This document shows, piece after piece, positions 26,009 through 35,180 of a DNA stretch of 62,433 nt. Location: the NCBI GenBank assembly GCA_028285035.1, contig JANQQF010000015.1, forward strand, positions 1-62,433, written 5' to 3'. The notes beneath the pieces are model-generated. The model ran no database searches, was not told the DNA's origin, and saw nothing but the letters and a program-made list of their open reading frames with translations. The stretch comes from Phycisphaerae bacterium. GTDB lineage: Bacteria; Chloroflexota; Anaerolineae; 4572-78; J111. Both the position numbers and the translations under genes were made by a program. Position 1 is the first letter of the stretch. Every line of letters starts with the position of its first letter.

Positions 26009-27787
26009 TTACTTGGTTTCGTTTCCGCCAATTTGCATCAATAAAAAGACGGGGATTAAGCCCACGATCAAAATCATCAGGGCCGGAATAGCTGCAGACT
26101 CATGGAACCCTTCGACGCTCAGAAAGTGAGCCCGCACAGCCAGCGTATCCAGACCAAAAGGCCGGAGCAAGAGGGTGATCGGAAGTTCCTTCATAATGTC
26201 AACAAAGACAAGGATAGCCCCTGCCCCAATGCCCGTCCGCACCAGCGGGATGTGGATGCGACTAAAAATCCGAACACTGCCAGCTCCCATCGTCCGGGCT
26301 GCCGCTTCCATCGTCGGTCTTACTTTGTCAACACTGGCGGCAATACTGTCGAGGGCCAATATCATAAATCGGACCGTGTAGCCGTAGAGCATCGCGATGA
26401 TGGTTCCTGTTAATAGATACCCAAATCCGCTATAACCAAAATTTTCAACCGCAAAATCTGTCACGGCCCCGTCTATGGGATTGATTACGGTCAATACCCC
26501 TACAGCAATAACTGCACCTGGCATTGAGTAACCAATCGCTATTAGACGTGACAACCATCGGGGACGATTTTTTGTTTTAATGGAGTCACGTCGGTTGCTG
26601 TAAGCGACCACCAAAGCAATCAAAACTGTAATCAAGGCCCCAGTGATACCGAGGGTCAAGGTATTAAGGGTATATTCAATAAATGGCTCGTTTAATACAT
26701 TTATTGTGGGTTCACTCACCCTTTGTACTGTCCATAAAGTCAACTGCGTGACGGGTAAGATAAACGCTGCGCCCAAAAGCAAGAAGCAAAATATGCTGGC
26801 CAGCCAGCCCTGGCTACCAACCAATTTCTTCCGAAACATACGGCGGCCATAGCTGCCTTGCTGGTAAAAGCGAGCCTGTCTGCGAAGGGCCCGCTCGCCA
26901 AACATTAAGCCGAGGGCAAGAACAACCATCAAACTGGCTAGTTCCGTGGCAGACGCACTGTCAAACGACGTGTTCCATAACACGACGATGCGCTCACTCA
27001 ACGTGGGGTAGCTAAAATAGCTGACCGTGCCATAGTCTGTCAGGCTTTCCATGGTGACGAGTAGCACACCCACAGCAATTTGTGGACGAGCAAGCGGTAA
27101 GGCCACCCGCCTAAAGGCCTGCCAGCCTTCGTAGCCCAGTACGTTGGCGGCCTCAAGCGTGTTAGCCGCCTGCTCTCGAAACGCGGATCGGGCCAGGATG
27201 TACACGTAGGGGTAAAGGACAAGGGTCAAGACGAGGATTAGACCGCCAGGCGAGGCGATATTTGGAAACCAGTAATCATCACGTGACCAGCCAAATTGTG
27301 CTCGTAAGAATGTTTGAACGGGACCAGCGAATTCGAACATGGCGACATAAATAAAGCCCATAATGAAACCGGGAATGGCTAGGGGGAGCATCAGCAACCG
27401 CTCAAACCATCGGCGGCCTGGAAAATCATAGGCGGTCACCAGCCAGGCCGTGCCAACGCCAATAATCAAGGTGCCTAACGAAACACCGACCACAAGACGC
27501 AAGGTGTTCCAAAGCACCCTTGGTAAAATAGTGCTCCACATACGCTGCCATAGCGCGATATCTAGAGTTAAAAGCTCGATAGCGAGCACAGCAATGGGGA
27601 TGAGCAGAAGAATTGTCAACATGAAAACTGGTAGCTGAGCCAACCAGGCACGAAGTCTCGGCCAGAAAGATTGATTTTGGGATTGGATGGTTACTGATGG
27701 AATGGGAGGGGATTTGAGATCAATATTCAAAAAAATCACCGAAATTAAGAATGAGTAAAGCACCGTGTCGAGGCAATGCCAAAACAC
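26009..27787 (-). CDS. Ferric-iron-type ABC permease (fused FbpB)
   Basis: An inner-membrane protein of up to 592 residues with two homologous permease halves. Each half has its own coupling loop: EAANVLGYEGWQAFRRVALP in the first and EAARTMGAGSVRIFSRIHIP in the second. This duplicated form is typical of ferric-ion permeases. The annotated ATG at 27787 lies inside a stable hairpin and has no ribosome site. In-frame GTG codons at residues 9 and 17 are also possible starts, so the N-terminus is uncertain. It acts with the ATPase and LysM-containing binding protein on either side. Confidence 0.88.
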   Translation of the reverse strand: MFWHCLDTVLYSFLISVIFLNIDLKSPPIPSVTIQSQNQSFWPRLRAWLAQLPVFMLTILLLIPIAVLAIELLTLDIALWQRMWSTILPRVLWNTLRLVVGVSLGTLIIGVGTAWLVTAYDFPGRRWFERLLMLPLAIPGFIMGFIYVAMFEFAGPVQTFLRAQFGWSRDDYWFPNIASPGGLILVLTLVLYPYVYILARSAFREQAANTLEAANVLGYEGWQAFRRVALPLARPQIAVGVLLVTMESLTDYGTVSYFSYPTLSERIVVLWNTSFDSASATELASLMVVLALGLMFGERALRRQARFYQQGSYGRRMFRKKLVGSQGWLASIFCFLLLGAAFILPVTQLTLWTVQRVSEPTINVLNEPFIEYTLNTLTLGITGALITVLIALVVAYSNRRDSIKTKNRPRWLSRLIAIGYSMPGAVIAVGVLTVINPIDGAVTDFAVENFGYSGFGYLLTGTIIAMLYGYTVRFMILALDSIAASVDKVRPTMEAAARTMGAGSVRIFSRIHIPLVRTGIGAGAILVFVDIMKELPITLLLRPFGLDTLAVRAHFLSVEGFHESAAIPALMILIVGLIPVFLLMQIGGNETK

Positions 27788-27793
27788 GGTGCT
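27759..27793 (-). terminator. Attenuating hairpin between binding-protein and permease genes
   Basis: A perfect 10-bp inverted repeat (AGCACCGTGT/ACACGGTGCT) with a 15-nt loop, followed on the minus strand by TTTACTC. The tail is weak. It probably gives partial termination or 3'-end protection, so that the binding protein is made in excess, as is common in such operons. Confidence 0.6.
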
Positions 27794-27838
27794 AGTTTAT
27801 CAGTTTGTGCTATTTTTTCAAATTGCACTTAACAAGAA

Positions 27839-29167
27839 TTAGTTTTCACTAAAGCCATAGCCTGCTGCTTCGAGCATTGCTACAGACGCTTCCTGCAATG
27901 AACCATAGTTTGATAGCGAATAATCCAAGTCGTAGGTGAACTCACCAAAAGCTGCGATGGTGTCGTTGGGGGCAGCAGCAGGGTTGGTTGGGAATTCGTA
28001 GTTGCTGCCAGGGAAACACTCAAGGGAGCCACACTGATTTTCAGTTGCAGCTAGGAATTCAATGAAGCGGACTGCATTGTCATAGTTTGCCGCGTTCTTA
28101 ACGATACCAGCCCCATTAACATTGAAGAACACGCCCGTCGTGTCTTGGTTCATCCACTTTAGCTGGACCGACTCAAAGGTTGCTACCGCGTCGGCATCGC
28201 CGTTCGCCAAGCGACCCATGTAGTAGTGGTTGATGATCGCGAGATCACACTCACCCGCTGAAACAGCCCGGATTTGACCGGTGTCGCTATTGATGTAACG
28301 CGTTACATTGTCAGCAATACCTGTTGTAACTGCCAGAGCTTCATCCGCACCGAGATGGTTGATCAAGCTGCTGAAGAGAGACACGGTGTAGATGTGGCTG
28401 GCGGGACGCATACACAAACGGCCGCTCCAAGCAGGATCAGCCAGATCGCTGTATGAATTTACGGTGGCGATCTCATCTTCTGTCACATTTGCGGGATTGT
28501 AGACCAAAGTCCGAGTGCGGACACTGAGTCCGGCCCAGAGACCGTTTGGATCACGGAATCCTTCGGCAATACTGGCTTCTACGGCACTAGAGTTCATCGG
28601 CTGGAGCAAGCCTTCTTCGGCAGCCAATGATAGTACCCCTGCGTCAATGGCCAGGAATACGTCAGCAACACTGCGGTCACCACGATCAATGTCGGCACGT
28701 AAGCGGCCTAATAGGTCGCGTGGGCTGCCAGCAGAGACGCGAATTTCAATACCAGTTGCTTCGGTAAAGGCAACAAACGGAGCTTCTAAATCGCCATAGT
28801 GACGTGATGAATAAATGTTAAGGATAGTACTCTCTGGAGTTGTCTCAACGGGTGCAGATGCACTCACAATACTTGCTGCCTCCTCGGCTGAAGGAATCAA
28901 TACTTTCTGACCAATTTCGATGACATCAGCGTCTGCAATCACCGTGTAGCTGCTGTCTGAAGCTGCCGCAGCGTTTGTCGCTTCAACGATGGCTGGATAA
29001 GCCAGTGGATCACCATAGAACTTCTCGGCAAGTTTGCTGAGCCAGTCGTCGGCCTGAATGGTGTAGTCTTCACCGCTTTGGGCAGACGGAGTAGCCAAGG
29101 TCACCATTGGGAACACAAGTACTAATAAACACAGGGCTAAAACTAGCCCAAACATCTTGGAATTCAT
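27839..29167 (-). CDS. FbpA-like iron-binding protein with N-terminal LysM-like domain
   Basis: A 442-residue exported protein. A signal peptide occupies about residues 1-25. Residues about 30-95 (YTIQADDWLSKLAEKFYGDP, later IEIGQKVLIP) look like a LysM/peptidoglycan-binding module. The rest is a class II solute-binding protein of the ferric-ion type beginning ILNIYSSRHYGD, a common FbpA start. LysM fused to an ABC binding protein is unusual and would tether it to the wall in place of a lipid anchor. The start at 29167 has AGAGGATG upstream. First gene of the iron operon. Confidence 0.85.
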   Translation of the reverse strand: MNSKMFGLVLALCLLVLVFPMVTLATPSAQSGEDYTIQADDWLSKLAEKFYGDPLAYPAIVEATNAAAASDSSYTVIADADVIEIGQKVLIPSAEEAASIVSASAPVETTPESTILNIYSSRHYGDLEAPFVAFTEATGIEIRVSAGSPRDLLGRLRADIDRGDRSVADVFLAIDAGVLSLAAEEGLLQPMNSSAVEASIAEGFRDPNGLWAGLSVRTRTLVYNPANVTEDEIATVNSYSDLADPAWSGRLCMRPASHIYTVSLFSSLINHLGADEALAVTTGIADNVTRYINSDTGQIRAVSAGECDLAIINHYYMGRLANGDADAVATFESVQLKWMNQDTTGVFFNVNGAGIVKNAANYDNAVRFIEFLAATENQCGSLECFPGSNYEFPTNPAAAPNDTIAAFGEFTYDLDYSLSNYGSLQEASVAMLEAAGYGFSEN

Positions 29168-29487
29168 CTTTTCATCCTCTTTAGAAAATTGTGGTAAAGA
29201 TTTGTAGCTCAAACTAAAAGGTCGATTGAACAGGGTTGAGGATAATGCAAAATTAACAGGATATCAATAGCCTGCTGTTAATGAGGGGCGGGGGGGATGT
29301 TAACCCTTAGTATAACTCGGGCTGGCTCAATAAGTAGGTGCTGTTAATGCGTTTGTGTTGTGGGATTAAGTTGGTGGCTAACCTAAGTTAACTTTTGGAG
29401 AGGATAAGCAAAGAGAAGCCTACGTAATCGTAGAACTTCTCTTGAAGGGTGTGAGAAAATAGATTAAATACGAGTGAACTTTTTCAT
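29168..29487. other. 320-bp gap upstream of the iron operon
   Basis: It contains a G-run near 29285-29297, two copies of GCTGTTAATG (29272 and 29339 onward) and a hairpin AAGAGAAG/CTTCTCTT (29411-29418 with 29436-29443, inner TACG/CGTA). The hairpin probably ends the acidic-protein transcript. No clear Fur box or sigma-70 promoter was found. Confidence 0.45.
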
Positions 29488-29790
29488 TTACCAACGATCA
29501 TCAAAATCGTCACCCTCGTCCCACTCATCATCATCAAGCGCTATCTCATCGTCATCATCGTCATCAACCATTAAATCTTCGTCTTCATCCAACTCTTCAA
29601 AATCCTCTTCTGAAAGATCGTCGAGACTCTCGCTATCGTCACCTTCTACAGCGTCTTGAATGTCCAACAATTCATCTTCCAGAAACTCCATAATGCGACG
29701 GTAGGCGGCTGTCGCCATTTCACCAGGTTCTAAAATTTCAGTCGAAATTTCAATTGCACTGCCATCCTGGAAATAAATCTTCTTACCCAT
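29488..29790 (-). CDS. Small highly acidic protein
   Basis: A 100-residue protein. The first half (GKKIYFQDGSAIEIS ... AAYRRIMEFLEDELLD) looks folded, and the second half is almost entirely Asp and Glu with a DDDDDDE run. Residues 1-50 have the look of a small domain with an amphipathic helix. I do not recognise a family. Acidic tails of this type often bind cations or basic partners, or mimic nucleic acid. An AAGGAG site lies 12 nt before the ATG. It is divergent from the histidine-kinase gene. Confidence 0.65.
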   Translation of the reverse strand: MGKKIYFQDGSAIEISTEILEPGEMATAAYRRIMEFLEDELLDIQDAVEGDDSESLDDLSEEDFEELDEDEDLMVDDDDDDEIALDDDEWDEGDDFDDRW

Positions 29791-30337
29791 TGGTGGCTAA
29801 AACTCCTTATCATTTTGGGGTATGTTTTAAGTAATTCGCAAAAAATAGTTGGAATTAAGGTGTTAGAGGTTCGCTCCAAATAGACCGAAAGCTAAACTGC
29901 TTTTGGCGAATTATTAATAAGTAAACCAGATTACAGGCCAGTTTGCATCTGATTTTTGCCAATTCAAATTTTTGATTTTCTGAAAATTTCTTCCGGTTTA
30001 CTTAACTATATCTAATTCGGATTTGTCGCGCAAGCCGGAACCCCGAGTTTGGCTACAAATCCAATATCCAAACCGTTTTGGATAATATCAATCATCGATT
30101 TTATAAAAATTCTTGATATTTTTTACCCCCCTTACTAAAAGACTAAAAAATTTGAGCCGCTTTTATGGTACAATATCAGACAAAGACATTAAGACGATTA
30201 AATTTCAGTCTTCACCCTTGTCATTCTTTTTATGCGGTACATCTAAAATCCTTGCATATTACCAGAACCTATAATTCGAGCTTCAAACTGTCACAATAAA
30301 AATCAACGGAGCGATTTGTATTGTGAGGAGGCAATCC
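29791..30337. other. 547-bp divergent gap with a structured element and promoter
   Basis: The AT-rich gap holds a strong hairpin at 30019-30062, listed separately. A short ATCCAAA/TTTGGAT stem lies at about 30068-30085. A probable extended -10 element (TGGTACAAT, hexamer 30169-30174) points toward the kinase gene. No convincing ORF was found. Confidence 0.4.
30019..30062. other. Unassigned hairpin with asymmetric bulge
   Basis: GGATTTGT (30019-30026) pairs with 30055-30062. After a 6-nt one-sided bulge, AGCC (30033-30036) pairs with GGCT, leaving a 14-nt loop. The asymmetric bulge is like an RNA binding pocket. It lies upstream of the predicted extended -10, so it may not be in the kinase mRNA. 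Confidence 0.4.
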
Positions 30338-32038
30338 ATGAGCGACACCACCAAAACACACGAGGAACTTCTTTCAGAATTGAACGATATGCGCCAACAA
30401 CTCCACACCAATAACACCCAAAAACCAATAAAACCTCTCTCCAAGGATGGAATCTTCAATATATACCAGATTTTGGTGGAGAACCTGCCCGACACTGCTC
30501 TGCTGATCTTTGACTCAGAGCTGCGATATATCATTGCCGGGGGCACCGCTTTGCGAGCCTATGGCTTTTCCAAAGAGATGGTCGAAGGTCGAACCCTTCG
30601 CGAAGTGCTTTCTCCCGAAATGTGTGAAATATTTGAACCCTGCTATCGTGCGGCCTTACAAGGTGCTGATAGCAGTTTTAATTTGGAACGGGAACGTCGT
30701 AGCTATTTGGTACAAATTCGCCCGCTTAAAAATGAGCAAGGTGACATTGTGGCGGGTTTGGCCATTTATCAGGATATCACTGAACAGCAGGCTGTTGAAG
30801 CCGAACTCAAGCATTATCGTGACCATTTAGATGAGATCGCCACTGAGCGGGCCGCAGAATGGGTCACCGTTAATGAAAAACTTTTGCAACAAATTGTTGA
30901 GCGGGAGTGGGCGGAAGAGGCCCTGCAAAAAATCAAACAACGCTACGAATTGGCGATTAAAGCAGGCAAGGTTGGGGTTTGGGATTGGGATTTATGGACC
31001 CACGAAATTTATATGGACCCATTTCTGCAAACATCCCTCGGCTTTCCTGAGGATAGCATCCACAATTTGGATGATTGGATGAGTCATGTACATCCCGAAG
31101 ATGAAGAGCGGGTCAGATCGACAGTTCAGGCTCACTTTGAGGGGGGCACTTCAAACTTTGAGTTAGAGCATCGGATGTTACATCAGGATGGGTCTATCCG
31201 TTGGTTTTTAGTGCGCGGTAGTACCGTGCGCGACTCAAACAATAACCCCTACCGCCTGATTGGCACCAACACAGATATCACAGAATATAAGCAAGCTGAA
31301 GAGGCCTTGAAAGAGGCGCATCAGGAATTATCCCGAAAAGCCAGCGATTTAGAAACAGCTAATACAGAATTGGCACAGTATGCCTATGTTGTATCTCACG
31401 ATTTGAAGGCACCCCTCCGAGCGATCCACAACTACGCTGAATTTCTCTTTGAAGATCTACAAAACACCCTCAACGAGGATCAAAATGAATATCTGGATGG
31501 CCTTATGGAAGCCGTCAGTGAGTCGGAAGCACTGGTGGATGATTTGCTAGAACTGTCACGGATTGGACGTCGCAGTGTAGCTCCCGAGCGGGTCGACTTG
31601 CATATTTTCCTAAAGGATATGATTGCTTCTTTTGATTTGCCAACCGATTGCAAAATTTCCTTGCCTGAGGACTGGCCCGTCATCGAAACGCAACCTCCTT
31701 TGCTTCGGCAAATATTTCAAAATTTGATCCAAAATGGATTTAAATTTAATCAGGCCAAAAATAAGCGGATTGAAATGGGCTGGCAGCCTGTTGAAAATGA
31801 GGCTTATGAGATTTTTGTGCGAGATAACGGCATTGGTATTCCAAAAAAGTATCAGGATCGGATATTCCAGGTCTTTCAGCGACTGCACACTCAAGATGAA
31901 TACCCAGGGACAGGGATTGGCTTAGCCATTGTGAAGAAAGCCACCGAAACCTTGCAAGGTACGGTTCAGATGGAGTCTGAGGCCAACAAAGGGAGTACCT
32001 TTTATATTACCCTACCAAAAATTCAAATAGTGGATTAA
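30338..32038 (+). CDS. PAS-domain sensor histidine kinase
   Basis: A 566-residue cytosolic kinase with no membrane segment. PAS 1 covers about residues 45-150, a coiled coil about 155-200, and PAS/PAC 2 about 205-330 (HPEDEERV, DGSIRWFLVRG). A DHp domain with VVSHDLKAPLRAI follows at about 350-420, then a HATPase with FQNLIQNGFKFNQ, DNGIGIP and GTGIGLAIV. The DHp and ATPase sequences resemble the phytochrome-like/Cph1 kinases that pair with Rcp1 regulators, and such a regulator is the next gene. The start at 30338 has GAGGAGG upstream. No chromophore cysteine domain is present. Confidence 0.9.
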   Translation: MSDTTKTHEELLSELNDMRQQLHTNNTQKPIKPLSKDGIFNIYQILVENLPDTALLIFDSELRYIIAGGTALRAYGFSKEMVEGRTLREVLSPEMCEIFEPCYRAALQGADSSFNLERERRSYLVQIRPLKNEQGDIVAGLAIYQDITEQQAVEAELKHYRDHLDEIATERAAEWVTVNEKLLQQIVEREWAEEALQKIKQRYELAIKAGKVGVWDWDLWTHEIYMDPFLQTSLGFPEDSIHNLDDWMSHVHPEDEERVRSTVQAHFEGGTSNFELEHRMLHQDGSIRWFLVRGSTVRDSNNNPYRLIGTNTDITEYKQAEEALKEAHQELSRKASDLETANTELAQYAYVVSHDLKAPLRAIHNYAEFLFEDLQNTLNEDQNEYLDGLMEAVSESEALVDDLLELSRIGRRSVAPERVDLHIFLKDMIASFDLPTDCKISLPEDWPVIETQPPLLRQIFQNLIQNGFKFNQAKNKRIEMGWQPVENEAYEIFVRDNGIGIPKKYQDRIFQVFQRLHTQDEYPGTGIGLAIVKKATETLQGTVQMESEANKGSTFYITLPKIQIVD

Positions 32039-32155
32039 ATAAACGGCCAAATTGATCTTATTTTGAGCAATCTTTTATTTCATAAAACTTTCTGCCAAAT
32101 ACTTATTAGGGCTGACCATAAATAAGCTGAAAAATCAATGTTAGGAACCTCATAA

Positions 32156-32596
32156 ATGTTAGATAAAAAATCGTTTGTAGTGTTGATGGCTGAAGATAAT
32201 AAACATGATATTTTAGCCACAAAACGTGCTTGGAAAGTCAATAATATTGCTAATCCTCTTTTTATTGTTCGTGATGGCGAAGAGTGTCTGGATTATCTAT
32301 ATCGGCGTGGTAAATATGATGAACCTGGCTCTGCCCCCCGTCCTGGTATCATTCTTCTAGATTTGAACATGCCAAAAATGGATGGCTTGACCGTGTTGCA
32401 GCACATTCGGGACGATGAAAAGCTCAACCACTTACCTGTAATTATTTTGACGACTTCTAAGCTTGAGGAAGATCGTGTAAAGAGCTACGATTTAGGGGTC
32501 AACGCTTATATCAAAAAACCTGTTGGCTTTGATAATTTCTCGAATGCAGTTAAAACGATCAATTTATTCTGGCAATTGGTTGAACTGCCTGACTAA
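32156..32596 (+). CDS. Rcp1-like single-domain response regulator
   Basis: A 146-residue stand-alone receiver. The acidic pocket is AEDNKHD, the phospho-accepting Asp is in ILLDLNMPKMDG (about residue 63), and the conserved Thr/Ser and Lys are in ILTTSK and IKKPVGF. The longer loop after the first acidic residues (KHDILATKRAWK) is typical of Rcp1 partners of bacteriophytochrome-type kinases. It has no output domain and must act by protein contact or as a phosphate shuttle between the two neighbouring kinases. Confidence 0.9.
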   Translation: MLDKKSFVVLMAEDNKHDILATKRAWKVNNIANPLFIVRDGEECLDYLYRRGKYDEPGSAPRPGIILLDLNMPKMDGLTVLQHIRDDEKLNHLPVIILTTSKLEEDRVKSYDLGVNAYIKKPVGFDNFSNAVKTINLFWQLVELPD

Positions 32597-32655
32597 TCTA
32601 TCAACCCAGTTGTTTGCACTTTGAAAATTTATGAGTTGTACCGGAAGGAAAGCGT

Positions 32656-34335
32656 ATGGACGCTCACCAACTGACAAATCCCAGCTTGCGTCTACTATTA
32701 GTTGAAGATAACAAACACGATGTTATTGCCTTCAAACGTTCGCTGCGTGACAGTCAATTACCCCACGAAATCACCCATTTTCCTCGAGCCGAACCTGCTT
32801 TGGAACGATTGATCAGTGACTCTGCTGCATTTGACTTGCTTGTGTGTGACTATAACCTCCCTGGCATGACAGGCTTTGAGTTGTGTAAAGCCCTAATCGG
32901 GCAGGACGTTGCCCTGCCGATGATATTACTCACAGGCTCAGGCAAGGAAACGCTAGCGGTTGATGCTATCAAAATTGGGGTGAGTGATTATATTGTCAAG
33001 GACCCCAATCGTGGCTACTTAAGTCTCCTCCCAGTTGTTCTCCCAGAGGTCGTGCGAAAGCATCATGATCGCTTGGCTCGGCAGCGGATGGAGACGTTAC
33101 TGGCCCAGCGAGAACGATATTTAGGGGCATTAGTCAAGGTACAACAACAACTTTTGGCTTTGGATGGCAACCAGGATTTTTATGCGGGCATTTTGGAACC
33201 GCTGGGACAAGCGGCGAATGCCAGCCGGGTGTATGTCTTTGAAAATCACCAGACTAACGAAGGGGTGTTGTGTGCCAGTCCAATTGCAGCTTGGCACGAT
33301 GATACCGTTGCGGCTCCCCAAACATCGCCCTTGGATCAAGCTTTTGTTTACGATGAGATTCTGCCGCGATGGCCCCAACTTTTGGCCCACTCACAACCCA
33401 TTCACAGCGTGGTGTCTGAGTTGCCTGACGATGAGAAGATGTTACTGGAAATCCGTGGTGTCTTAGCCATCCTCATTTTACCCCTCTTTGTCAATAACCA
33501 ACTTTTTGGCTTCATTGGCTTTGATAAATGTACGGACACTCGATTGTGGGAGCTATCTGAGATAGGCATGCTCAATGCTGCAGCAGCCGGGATTTCGCTG
33601 TGGCAGGAGCGTCGACAAACTGAACTTAAATTGTTTGATTATACAGATCAACTCCAGGCTCACAATGCTGAATTGGATGCCTTTGCTCACACGGTTGCCC
33701 ACGACTTGAAAAACCCCCTTAGTGCCTTAACCGGAATGGCAGAGATTTTGGCCGAAGATTTTGCCTCAAATAAGGATCTTAGTCACCATCTACTTTCGAT
33801 GGTTCGAAGCGGACGCAAGGCCAGCAACATTGTTGAAGAATTGTTGACGCTGGCCAGCGTGCGTCAGCAGGATGACATTGAACTGCAACCGTTGGTCATG
33901 GATTACATCATCGCCGAAACGCAGGATCGTTTGGAACACTTGATCAAAGAGGTAGGGGCTGAATTTATGTTGCCAACGGTGTGGCCCGTCGCCTTTGGTC
34001 ACGCCCCGTGGATCGAAGAGATCTGGGCCAATTACATCAGTAATGCGATTAAATATGGCGGCACCCCGCCAAAAATGGAGCTTGGGGCCACCGAGCTGCC
34101 CAATGGGCAAGTTCGTTTCTGGATCCGGGATAATGGTCAGGGTTTGACTCCAGAGCAACAGAGCCAACTCTTCACCCCCTTCACCCAACTAAAACAAGCC
34201 CGCGCTAAAGGGCACGGGCTTGGCTTGTCGATTGTCCGTCGGATTGCCGAGAAATTAGGGGGCGAGGTTGGCGTTGAAAGTGAAGTTGGGCAGGGTAGCA
34301 CCTTCTACTTTACGCTACTCAGCAATTCAAGCTAG
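32656..34335 (+). CDS. Receiver-GAF-histidine kinase
   Basis: A 559-residue cytosolic hybrid protein. An N-terminal receiver (about residues 8-130; VEDNKHD, VCDYNLPGMTG, LLTGSG) precedes a GAF-like sensory domain (about 165-320). A DHp domain with TVAHDLKNPLSAL and a HATPase with ANYISNAIKYGG, DNGQGLTP and GHGLGLSIV complete it. With the receiver N-terminal to the kinase, phosphate may flow from the upstream PAS kinase through the single-domain regulator to this protein, a layout seen in phosphorelays. That path is inferred from gene order. Confidence 0.9.
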   Translation: MDAHQLTNPSLRLLLVEDNKHDVIAFKRSLRDSQLPHEITHFPRAEPALERLISDSAAFDLLVCDYNLPGMTGFELCKALIGQDVALPMILLTGSGKETLAVDAIKIGVSDYIVKDPNRGYLSLLPVVLPEVVRKHHDRLARQRMETLLAQRERYLGALVKVQQQLLALDGNQDFYAGILEPLGQAANASRVYVFENHQTNEGVLCASPIAAWHDDTVAAPQTSPLDQAFVYDEILPRWPQLLAHSQPIHSVVSELPDDEKMLLEIRGVLAILILPLFVNNQLFGFIGFDKCTDTRLWELSEIGMLNAAAAGISLWQERRQTELKLFDYTDQLQAHNAELDAFAHTVAHDLKNPLSALTGMAEILAEDFASNKDLSHHLLSMVRSGRKASNIVEELLTLASVRQQDDIELQPLVMDYIIAETQDRLEHLIKEVGAEFMLPTVWPVAFGHAPWIEEIWANYISNAIKYGGTPPKMELGATELPNGQVRFWIRDNGQGLTPEQQSQLFTPFTQLKQARAKGHGLGLSIVRRIAEKLGGEVGVESEVGQGSTFYFTLLSNSS

Positions 34336-34337
34336 AT

Positions 34338-35180
34338 TTAATTGGCAATGACCATATTGTCAATTAACCGCACCCCCCCCACAAACACAGCCAGAGAAAT
34401 TAATACCGAATCATTCGTGAGTTGAGTCAATTCTTGTAAGGTTTCTGCGTTGGCTAGGCTGATGTAATCGATCTTAGCCAACTCATTTTGCTCAATCGTT
34501 GCTTGCATTTGCTCCTTGATTTGTGAAACACTTCGTTCCTCAGCCTCAATCGCTGACTGTGCCACGAGCAATGCTTGATATAAACAAACGGCCTGCTGTC
34601 TGGCTTCAGGTGAAAGGTTGACATTGCGCGAACTTAGGGCTAGACCATCTTTATCTCGGACTGTTGGACAGGCCACGATCTCAAGATTGAAGTTTAGATC
34701 TTCACCCATCCGCTTGATTACAGCCACCTGTTGGGCATCCTTTTGTCCAAAATAAGCGCGGTGAGGCTGAAAGACGTTGAACAGCTTGGCGACAACAGTG
34801 GCGACACCGCGAAAATGACCGGGCCGAGCCGCCCCTTCCAGAGGGGTGGTCATTTCCTCAACCTCGATATAGGTTTGATAGTAAGTCGGATACACAACCT
34901 CAGGTGTTGGCGTCCAGACCAAATCAGCCCCTTCTTGACGCAGGAGCGCCAAGTCTCGTTCCAGATCACGCGGGTAAGCCTCTAAATCACTGCTCTCGTT
35001 AAACTGACTTGGGTTTACGAAGATGGAAACCCCCACCCGATCATTTTCTTGTCGGGCGTGGCGCACCAAGCTGAGATGACCTTCATGTAGAAAACCCATT
35101 GTTGGCACCAATCCCCAACTCAATGATGGATCATCCCACCGGATAGCTCGGATGGGATCAATTTCCGTAAAGATGTTCAC
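34338..35180 (-). CDS. panC: Pantoate-beta-alanine ligase
   Basis: A 280-residue enzyme joining pantoate and beta-alanine with ATP to make pantothenate in the cytosol. MGFLHEGHLSLV holds the HxGH nucleotidyl-transfer motif, and FGQKDAQQVAVIKRMGEDL and SSRNVNLSPEAR are family landmarks that bind ATP. The start is placed at a GTG (35180) that overlaps the panE stop as GTGA, with GGGAG 6 nt upstream; a TTG 12 bp earlier is less likely. It is the last gene of panB-panE-panC. Confidence 0.95.
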   Translation of the reverse strand: MNIFTEIDPIRAIRWDDPSLSWGLVPTMGFLHEGHLSLVRHARQENDRVGVSIFVNPSQFNESSDLEAYPRDLERDLALLRQEGADLVWTPTPEVVYPTYYQTYIEVEEMTTPLEGAARPGHFRGVATVVAKLFNVFQPHRAYFGQKDAQQVAVIKRMGEDLNFNLEIVACPTVRDKDGLALSSRNVNLSPEARQQAVCLYQALLVAQSAIEAEERSVSQIKEQMQATIEQNELAKIDYISLANAETLQELTQLTNDSVLISLAVFVGGVRLIDNMVIAN

